Assembly: GCF_009795715.1 (NCBI RefSeq)
Contig: NZ_WTCR01000014.1
Location: 1 to 64,000, forward strand
Direction: 5' to 3'
Origin: Labilibaculum euxinicum
GTDB taxonomy: Bacteria; Bacteroidota; Bacteroidia; Bacteroidales; Marinifilaceae
DNA: 64,000 bases
The notes beneath the pieces are model-generated. The model saw nothing but the letters and a program-made list of their open reading frames with translations, was not told the DNA's origin and did not search any database. Made by a program: the position numbers and the translations under genes. Shown one piece after another: positions 57,804 to 64,000 of this stretch (within the stretch, counting starts at the first letter, position 1; each line of letters starts with the position of its first letter).

Positions 57804-57812
57804 TTCATCTGT

Positions 57813-58472
57813 ATGATAACTGCTGATCAAATCAAAAAAAGTTTTGGAACGGTTAATGTTCTTAAAGGAATCGATCTAAATATTACAAAAGGAGAAATTG
57901 TTTCTGTTGTTGGCGCCAGTGGTGCGGGCAAAACTACACTTTTGCAAATACTCGGGACATTGGACAGACCCGATTCAGGAAAAGTGTTTTATGATGGTGT
58001 TGATATTACTTCATACAATGAGAAAGAATTATCTGCATTTCGAAATTCGAACATTGGCTTTGTATTCCAGTTTCATCATTTGCTTCCTGAGTTTACAGCT
58101 TTAGAGAATGTTTGTATTCCTGCCTATATTGCCAAGAAATCAAGATATGAAGCCATTACGAAGGCAAAGGAATTGCTCGAAATGCTGAATTTGGGTCATA
58201 GAATGGATCATAAACCTTCCGAACTTTCGGGTGGGGAGAAGCAACGGGTTGCAGTAGCAAGGGCTCTGATTAATGATCCAATTGTAATTTTGGCTGATGA
58301 ACCTTCCGGTAATTTAGATTCTAAAACGCGTCAGGAGCTTCACGAATTATTTTTCACCTTGCGTGATCGTTTCAATCAGACATTTGTGATTGTAACCCAC
58401 GATACGGAATTGGCGGATATGTCCGATCGAAAAATTAGTATTTCAGATGGATTGATCGATGGGAATGACTAA
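57813..58472 (+). CDS. ABC transporter ATP-binding protein, LolD family
   Basis: A 219-residue ATPase: Walker [12 protein letters not shown]-loop [15 protein letters not shown], signature [15 protein letters not shown], Walker [14 protein letters not shown]. The size and the HHLLPEF Q-loop are those of LolD/MacB-type ATPases that serve FtsX-fold permeases. The only such permease in the window is at 16928. The 3' end overlaps the next gene by 14 bases. Confidence 0.9.
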   Translation: MITADQIKKSFGTVNVLKGIDLNITKGEIVSVVGASGAGKTTLLQILGTLDRPDSGKVFYDGVDITSYNEKELSAFRNSNIGFVFQFHHLLPEFTALENVCIPAYIAKKSRYEAITKAKELLEMLNLGHRMDHKPSELSGGEKQRVAVARALINDPIVILADEPSGNLDSKTRQELHELFFTLRDRFNQTFVIVTHDTELADMSDRKISISDGLIDGND

Positions 58473-59241
58473 TTTTTCATTTACAGATTTAAAGGAATTT
58501 TTGGATGAGAAATACGATTTATTCAATCGGGAATCTTTCATTACCACCGATCCCATACAAATACCACGATCTTTTTCGAAAAAAGAAGATGTTGAAATAG
58601 CCGGTTTCTTAAGTGCAAGTATTGCCTGGGGACAAAGACTTACAATTATTCGCAATGCAAAATGGCTGGTCGAAAGAATGGATCACCAACCTCATGAATT
58701 TATTCTGAATGCATCCAATCTTGATTTTGAAGTTTTTAAGGATTTTAAACATCGCACGTTTAATGGTGATGATTGCATCTTTTTTCTGAAATCATTGCAA
58801 AATATCTATAAAAACTACGGTGGATTGGAAGATGTTTTTGCGAAGGGAGCAAATGATTCAGGTACTGTAAAAGGTGCATTAGCCTATTTTAGAGACGTAT
58901 TTTTTGAAGCTGAGCATTTGGGCAGAAGTCAGAAACACATCTCAAATGTTTTGAAAAAATCCTCAGCCAAGCGATTGAATATGTATTTGAGGTGGATGGT
59001 GCGGAAAGATGACCGGGGAGTAGATTTTGGTTTGTGGAATCAACTTTCATCGGCAGATTTGTATTTGCCTTTGGATGTACATACCGGAAATGTTGGACGT
59101 AAACTGGGTTTGCTAACCAGGAAACAAAACGATTGGCAGGCTGTTGAAGAAATAACCGAAAACCTTAGGAAATTCGATCCCAACGATCCTGTGAAATATG
59201 ACTATGCCTTATTTGGTTTGGGTGCTTTTGAGAAATTTTAA
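58459..59241 (+). CDS. TIGR02757 / DUF2400 family protein
   Basis: A 260-residue protein. Conserved pieces such as [48 protein letters not shown] and [14 protein letters not shown] define the TIGR02757 family, which is related to HhH DNA glycosylase folds but of unknown role. It overlaps the lolD-like gene by 14 bases (ATG at 58459; the ATG at 58465 would shorten the overlap to 8), so they are likely co-transcribed. Confidence 0.85.
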   Translation: MGMTNFSFTDLKEFLDEKYDLFNRESFITTDPIQIPRSFSKKEDVEIAGFLSASIAWGQRLTIIRNAKWLVERMDHQPHEFILNASNLDFEVFKDFKHRTFNGDDCIFFLKSLQNIYKNYGGLEDVFAKGANDSGTVKGALAYFRDVFFEAEHLGRSQKHISNVLKKSSAKRLNMYLRWMVRKDDRGVDFGLWNQLSSADLYLPLDVHTGNVGRKLGLLTRKQNDWQAVEEITENLRKFDPNDPVKYDYALFGLGAFEKF

Positions 59242-59246
59242 GAAGA

Positions 59247-59966
59247 ATGGCAAATAATTATTTTGAGTTCAAGCAGTTTAGGGTCGATCAGGATGGCTCT
59301 GCAATGAAGGTTGGAACCGATGGAGTTCTTTTAGGTGCTTGGGCGGATATTTCCAAAGCCAATCGAATTTTGGATATTGGAACCGGAACCGGATTGATTG
59401 CCATGATGATGGGGCAGAGAACCAATTCTGATGTGAAAATTGACGCCGTTGAAATTGAATTGTCTTCTTATCAACAAGCTATTAATAACTTCGAAAATTG
59501 CCCGTGGACTTCAAGATTGAGTGCATTTCATCTTTCTTTTCAGGAATTTTGCCAAATTACAACGGTCAGGTATGATTTGATTGTAAGTAATCCGCCTTAC
59601 TTTCTTAATGGTTTAAAAGCGAAATGCGAAACACGGACACAGGCTCGCCATGCAGATTATTTGCCTTTTGAGGATCTGTTGAAAGGAGCCACGAATTTAT
59701 TAACAGAATCAGGAGTTTTATCTGTTGTGCTGCCTGTTGAAGAAGGGGAATATTTTCAGAGATTGGCTGGATTAACAGGGTTTTATTTGAAAAGAAAGAT
59801 TTCTGTTCTGCCTAATCCAGGGAAGCCCGCCAAGCGTTATTTGTTAGAATTTTGTTTGCAGAAATGCGAGGCTCAATTCGCTGAATTAATAGTGGAAAAT
59901 GGACAGAGACACGTCTATTCTCCTGAATATATAAATCTGACAAAAGACTTTTATTTGAAATTTTAA
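59247..59966 (+). CDS. trmN6: tRNA1(Val) (adenine(37)-N6)-methyltransferase
   Basis: A 239-residue SAM-dependent methyltransferase: FRVDQDGSAMKVGTDGVLLGAW (family N-terminal signature, seen around residues 10-32), SAM motif ILDIGTGTGLIAMMM, acidic loop DAVEIE and catalytic SNPPYF. This is the YfiC/TrmN6 pattern. It starts 5 bases after the TIGR02757 gene. Confidence 0.9.
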   Translation: MANNYFEFKQFRVDQDGSAMKVGTDGVLLGAWADISKANRILDIGTGTGLIAMMMGQRTNSDVKIDAVEIELSSYQQAINNFENCPWTSRLSAFHLSFQEFCQITTVRYDLIVSNPPYFLNGLKAKCETRTQARHADYLPFEDLLKGATNLLTESGVLSVVLPVEEGEYFQRLAGLTGFYLKRKISVLPNPGKPAKRYLLEFCLQKCEAQFAELIVENGQRHVYSPEYINLTKDFYLKF

Positions 59967-59967
59967 G

Positions 59968-60726
59968 CTACTGTTCCGACTCCGTTGATAGTTTAAATTT
60001 TACCCACCATTCCGCGAGTTCATAAGGGTTTTGATTGGTGCCGGCTTTTAATTTTTCCATGCGTTTATTAATGTATTCTTTACTGCTTAAAGCGGAATAA
60101 TATTCCTCATTTGCTTCATTAATACTTGCAACTCCAATGCCTATTATTTCATTGCCCGACAGGTTTTTGGAGTAAAATTCACTCATTGCTATTCGAAGGT
60201 GATAACTAAATAGAACTTCGTTTTTCGAACTTAGCTTTACCTGATAGGTATCGTCTTCCTGCAGAGTACTTATAGAAAGACTTTCATTTTTTTTTGCGTT
60301 AACAACCTCGAAAAGTTGGAAACGATCCCAAAATTCCTCATTTAATTCTGTTAGTGAAAAACGGGATAAATAATTTTCAAATTTTTCTTCTGTAAAAGGA
60401 AATTCAGCCGGCATTGGAAAGTTAATGGCAAAATTGTTTTGAAGTTTTGCTTCTGGATCGATCCAAATACTAAGTCCAAGATTGTATATTTTCCTAAGTG
60501 TATTTGTTGAATTTGTCTCAAGAATAATATCGATAAATTTATCGTTGTTGAAAACCTTAACACTTATTTGGTCTTCGGCATTGTAATAGTTTGCCTCTGT
60601 TGTTGAATATATTTCGGAATTGAAATTTCTCTCATTTTGCCAATAGGTTGATATTTGATTTTTTACTGCACAGGAATTAAGAGTGAAAAGACTCACTAAA
60701 AAAGTAAATTGAACTATTCGGGACAT
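59968..60726 (-). CDS. Orphan lipoprotein of unknown function
   Basis: A 252-residue protein with a lipobox (LNSC, Cys19), followed by a mostly beta/alpha body with no recognised domain. The segment FIDIILETNSTNTLRKIYNLGLSIWIDPEA suggests a beta-sandwich strand arrangement. It is convergent with trmN6, whose stop is only 1 base away. Confidence 0.7.
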   Translation of the reverse strand: MSRIVQFTFLVSLFTLNSCAVKNQISTYWQNERNFNSEIYSTTEANYYNAEDQISVKVFNNDKFIDIILETNSTNTLRKIYNLGLSIWIDPEAKLQNNFAINFPMPAEFPFTEEKFENYLSRFSLTELNEEFWDRFQLFEVVNAKKNESLSISTLQEDDTYQVKLSSKNEVLFSYHLRIAMSEFYSKNLSGNEIIGIGVASINEANEEYYSALSSKEYINKRMEKLKAGTNQNPYELAEWWVKFKLSTESEQ

Positions 60727-60811
60727 GTATTTTCGTATAATTAATGCAGATCAAAAATATAAAAAAGAGAATGATCTTAGGTGAAAAACGCAATTAATTA
60801 TGCTGAAGTGC

Positions 60812-62143
60812 TTACAAAACAGTTTCTTCTTCAATAAATTTTATGCCCAAATTTTCAAGTTCAGTAAGAATTGGTTTGTAAAGTTCAGGTAAGGTTGGGA
60901 TATGAACTCCTTTCAAATGAATTTTATCTTTGGCCAATAGTTTTGTTGCTATCGCTAAAGGAGTTCCAACAGTATACGACATGGCGGTGTGTTCGCGGTC
61001 GGTTCCTTCATAAGTCATTGAAGAAGTAATTCGTTTCCTTTCTCCGTTGATTTCAAAATCAAACAGATGCTGCATAACCAGCAAATCTCTGTCGGTAGGT
61101 TCTAGAGCCCATTTTTGTTCCAAAATTTTCTGAAGAATCATGGCTGGAGTGGCATTTTTTAAAGCAACAACTTCATCAGAAAACAATCCAAGCCATTTTA
61201 GTTTTGTCATTATTAAAGAGTTAACATCGATGTGTGTAAAATCGGCTAAGTTTTCCTCAGTGGATTTTTCACTATCGGGCAGAAAACTCAATAAATAATC
61301 GAGATAAGTTAACTTGTGAGAGTCCTTCATTATATACGTATCGTCGGTGCAGCCCAATTGTACCAGAACGTTCCATGCCTCCGAATAACCAGGTCTTCGC
61401 ATGGTTCCCCGCATAATGGTTGGAATGTTATTCAGTCCGTATAATTCACAATATTGCAGCGAATCTCTGTTTGGATAAACTTCAAAATCGCCATAACCTG
61501 TAATTTGAGTTTTGGTAAGAGTAGAAAATAATTTGTGATAGGGAATGTATTTGTAATGGTTATTTTCTTTAAACTGTGCTGTTCCTTGTCCCGCAACAAC
61601 TACATTTCTTGGATTCCATGAAAATTTATAATTCCAGGGATTGTTGTCGCAATCGGGAGCGACCAGGCCACCGCAAAAGGATTTGAAAGTTTTAATTTTT
61701 CCACCACGTTCCTTTATCTGATCGATAATTTTCATGGCCGACATGTGATCCAATCCTGGATCAACACCGAGTTCATTCAAAAAACAAAGCCCTTTTTCTT
61801 TGGCTTCTTCATCCAATTCCATCATTTCAGAGGAAACATATGATGGCGTCAGCATGTGTTTTCTATGGCGCAAGCACTCTTTCGCAACAATAATGTGCAT
61901 AGAGGCCGGAACCATACTCACAACAATGTCTGCCGTCGAAATTTCTTCAGCCCTTTGTTCTAAATCTTTTAAATTAAACCGAAGTGCTGTTCCGTTGGGA
62001 TGGTTGTTAATTTTCTTTTGGGCAGACTCTAACGACATATCGCCAACAGTAATTTTCCAATTATTTTTTTCCGAATGCTCTAATAAATATTGTATTAAGC
62101 TGGTTGATGAAAGACCTGCGCCAATAATTAGAATATTTTTCAT
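60812..62143 (-). CDS. Saccharopine dehydrogenase-like oxidoreductase
   Basis: A 443-residue protein: Rossmann motif ILIIGAGLSSTSLIQYL at the N-terminus, VVSMVPASMHIIVAKEC, NELGVDPGLDHMSAM (family motif), FCGGLVAPDCDNNPWNYKFSW and a C-terminal Sacchrp_dh_C region. It resembles the saccharopine reductase (Lys9) branch, which acts on saccharopine or carboxynorspermidine-like substrates. Its true substrate is not determined, as no other lysine-pathway gene is nearby. It is divergent from mutS. Confidence 0.85.
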   Translation of the reverse strand: MKNILIIGAGLSSTSLIQYLLEHSEKNNWKITVGDMSLESAQKKINNHPNGTALRFNLKDLEQRAEEISTADIVVSMVPASMHIIVAKECLRHRKHMLTPSYVSSEMMELDEEAKEKGLCFLNELGVDPGLDHMSAMKIIDQIKERGGKIKTFKSFCGGLVAPDCDNNPWNYKFSWNPRNVVVAGQGTAQFKENNHYKYIPYHKLFSTLTKTQITGYGDFEVYPNRDSLQYCELYGLNNIPTIMRGTMRRPGYSEAWNVLVQLGCTDDTYIMKDSHKLTYLDYLLSFLPDSEKSTEENLADFTHIDVNSLIMTKLKWLGLFSDEVVALKNATPAMILQKILEQKWALEPTDRDLLVMQHLFDFEINGERKRITSSMTYEGTDREHTAMSYTVGTPLAIATKLLAKDKIHLKGVHIPTLPELYKPILTELENLGIKFIEEETVL

Positions 62144-62456
62144 GTGAGTGTCGTTAGTTAGTGTGTTCTGCGTCTCATAAATTTATAATAAAGTGGCTAA
62201 AAAACGATAAATAGTTGATTGTTTTTTATAAAGGGATTTTTGGAATGTGAATCCTAAATTTAAGATGCTAAATGGATTGTTACTTTCAAACGCCTGATTT
62301 AAAGGTGTAGATTTTTTTTATATGTAAATTAAGAAAATGTCAGCACAAAAATTTATGAGATTTGTTATGATTTTTATTTTCTGATCTCTAAATCGGAATG
62401 ATTATATTTGTTCGGGAAAGATAAAAAATTGCGTAACCTCTAAATATATTAACTCC
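62144..62456. promoter_or_regulatory. Divergent promoter region with mutS -7 box at 62403-62410
   Basis: A 313-base gap. TATATTTG at 62403-62410 suits plus-strand mutS transcription with a leader of about 40 bases. Nothing recognisable for the minus-strand gene, and no gene or repeat in the rest. Confidence 0.45.
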
Positions 62457-64000
62457 TTGGTACAAGCTAGAAAAGCCGTTGAAACCCCATTAATGAAGCA
62501 GTATTATCAGATGAAGGATAAACATCCTGATGCTATTTTGCTGTTTCGGGTTGGTGACTTTTACGAAACATTTTCTGATGATGCAATTCGCACTTCTGAA
62601 ATTTTGGGCATTACCCTGACTAAGCGTGCTAACGGATCGGCATCCTATGTTGAGCTGGCGGGATTTCCACATCATTCTATAGATACTTATCTGCCTAAAT
62701 TGGTTCGGGCAGGCATGCGTGTGGCTATATGTGAGCAATTGGAAGATCCGAAGAAAACCAAAACGTTGGTTAAACGTGGCATTGTTGAATTGGTAACTCC
62801 AGGGGTATCCTATAATGACAACGTTTTGGAGCATCGGGAGAATAATTTTCTTGCATGTATTCATATGGAAAAAAATTCAGCCGGGATCGCATTTTTAGAT
62901 GCCTCAACAGGTGAGTTTTTAACTGCCGAAGGAAGTTTTGAGTATATCGATAAATTATTGGGCAATTTTCAGCCAAAAGAGGTTTTGTATCAGAGAGGTA
63001 AAGAGAAAATCTTTCATGAATTATTTGGTGGTAAGTTTTATACTTTCACCATGGATGACTGGGTTTTTACCGAAAGTGCGGCTAAGGACAGGTTGCTTCG
63101 TCATTTTGAGACAAGTTCGTTGAAAGGCTTCGGCGTTCAGACTCTACGCAATGGAATCATTGCCTCGGGTGCCGTTTTGCATTATCTGGATATCACAAAA
63201 CACAGTCAGGCAGCTCATGTAACTCAGCTTTCGCGGATAGAGGAAGACAAATACGTGTGGCTGGATAAATTTACAGTTCGGAATTTAGAGCTGTTTGGAG
63301 CCTTAAACGATGGAGCAAGTACACTTTCGGGTGTAATGGATAAAACCTTATCGCCAATGGGAGCACGTCTTTTAAAAAGGTGGATTGCTCTTCCCTTAAA
63401 GGATTCGGCGAGTATTAATGATCGCCTGAGTGTTGTGAATCATTTTTTCGGGAATGAAAAGGTTTCTCATTCTATAGGGGATGAAATACAGCAAATCGGA
63501 GATTTGGAACGGATTATTTCCAAGGTTGCTGTGGGCAGAGTCAGTCCGCGGGAAATTGTTCAGCTAAAAAATGCCCTGATTGCCATTGAACCTATCCGAA
63601 ACTATTGTTTGAGTAGTGGTAATGATGGCTTACTAAAAATAGGGGATCAGTTAAATCCTTGTGCTTCGGTTCGGGAAAAGATTGAAAAGGAAATTCATGC
63701 TGATCCGCCAAACATGGTTAGCAAAGGCGGTGTAATTGCTGATGGGGTTTGTGAAGAACTGGATGATTTAAGGAAGATATCGTTCTCGGGTAAAGATTAT
63801 TTACTGCAAATGCAGATGCGTGAGATTGAAAGAACAGGTATTACCTCTCTTAAAATTGCGTTTAATAATGTGTTTGGATACTATATTGAGGTAAGAAATA
63901 CTCACAAAGACAAGGTTCCTGAAGAATGGATCAGAAAGCAAACTTTAGTTAGTGCTGAGCGCTACATTACTCAGGAATTAAAGGATTACGAAGAGAAAAT
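62457..64000 (+). CDS. mutS: DNA mismatch repair protein MutS (3' end beyond window)
   Basis: The first 514 codons of MutS are present without a stop. Residues [17 protein letters not shown] and [17 protein letters not shown] hold the mismatch-reading Phe-x-Glu motif; the connector and clamp regions follow ([54 protein letters not shown]). The ATPase domain lies beyond the edge. The start is taken as TTG at 62457 because family alignment wants residues (ARKAVETPL) before the ATG at 62493. Confidence 0.93.
   Translation, partial: MVQARKAVETPLMKQYYQMKDKHPDAILLFRVGDFYETFSDDAIRTSEILGITLTKRANGSASYVELAGFPHHSIDTYLPKLVRAGMRVAICEQLEDPKKTKTLVKRGIVELVTPGVSYNDNVLEHRENNFLACIHMEKNSAGIAFLDASTGEFLTAEGSFEYIDKLLGNFQPKEVLYQRGKEKIFHELFGGKFYTFTMDDWVFTESAAKDRLLRHFETSSLKGFGVQTLRNGIIASGAVLHYLDITKHSQAAHVTQLSRIEEDKYVWLDKFTVRNLELFGALNDGASTLSGVMDKTLSPMGARLLKRWIALPLKDSASINDRLSVVNHFFGNEKVSHSIGDEIQQIGDLERIISKVAVGRVSPREIVQLKNALIAIEPIRNYCLSSGNDGLLKIGDQLNPCASVREKIEKEIHADPPNMVSKGGVIADGVCEELDDLRKISFSGKDYLLQMQMREIERTGITSLKIAFNNVFGYYIEVRNTHKDKVPEEWIRKQTLVSAERYITQELKDYEEK

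Overview
The window is AT-rich DNA from a member of the Bacteroidota, most plausibly a marine Marinilabiliales/Marinifilaceae-type bacterium. The phylum follows from the gene families (Porin_10 outer-membrane protein, fused SecDF, adjacent era/der, ribBA fusion, HU-HIG-type histone-like remnant, NamZ/DUF1343, DUF6515, DUF4783). It also follows from repeated TAnnTTTG promoter -7 boxes and the near absence of Shine-Dalgarno sequences. The genus-level placement is a guess. About 50 genes are present, nearly all chromosomal housekeeping or metabolism. No phage, insertion sequence, CRISPR array or tRNA gene was seen.

Layout. 1-146: the 3' part of a 5S rRNA gene and its terminator, i.e. the end of an rRNA operon. 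288-4424: Porin_10 protein, MltF-like lytic transglycosylase, NUDIX hydrolase. 4543-7898: gatE-gatD, an archaeal-type Glu-tRNA(Gln) amidotransferase, the most surprising content of the window. 8001-10198: a probable operon of CPBP membrane protease, class D beta-lactamase and DUF2059 protein. 10337-15368: NADP-type glutamate dehydrogenase and a large GAF/receiver/PEP-binding fusion. 15372-19455: outer-membrane barrel, Tat-exported phosphoesterase, LolC/E-like permease, NamZ muramidase. 19759-24547: thioredoxin-fold protein, aminotransferase, valS. 24548-26819: a small accessory patch made of palindromes, a RES-domain gene lying between two look-alike terminators, and a 5'-truncated HU-type gene. 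26820-33270: type II NADH dehydrogenase, DUF6515 protein, glutamine synthetase and ammonium transporter (convergent), DUF4783 protein. 33542-39879: rlmH, a very large NtrY-like kinase, an MBL-fold hydrolase, and a hemerythrin gene with a degenerate LuxR-type regulator. 40230-43902: TPR protein, der, era. 44126-48137: riboflavin operon ribD-ribE-ribBA-ribH under an FMN riboswitch. 48171-64000: pseudouridine synthase with a long disordered tail, glmM-like mutase, mdh, retropepsin-like protease, secDF, tatA, CaCA exchanger, lolD-like ATPase, TIGR02757 protein, trmN6, an orphan lipoprotein, a saccharopine dehydrogenase-like protein, and mutS running off the right edge.

Working together. GdhA, GlnA and Amt are a scattered ammonium-assimilation set; glnA and amt have long leaders that share a 12-base word. 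SecDF and TatA serve protein export, and the LolC/E-like permease and LolD-like ATPase (40 kb apart) could form a lipoprotein-release type exporter. The rib operon is complete for converting GTP and ribulose 5-phosphate to riboflavin and is gated by an attenuator. GatDE would make Gln-tRNA(Gln) by transamidation, normally an archaeal route. Functions are assigned from motifs read by eye; no database search was possible.
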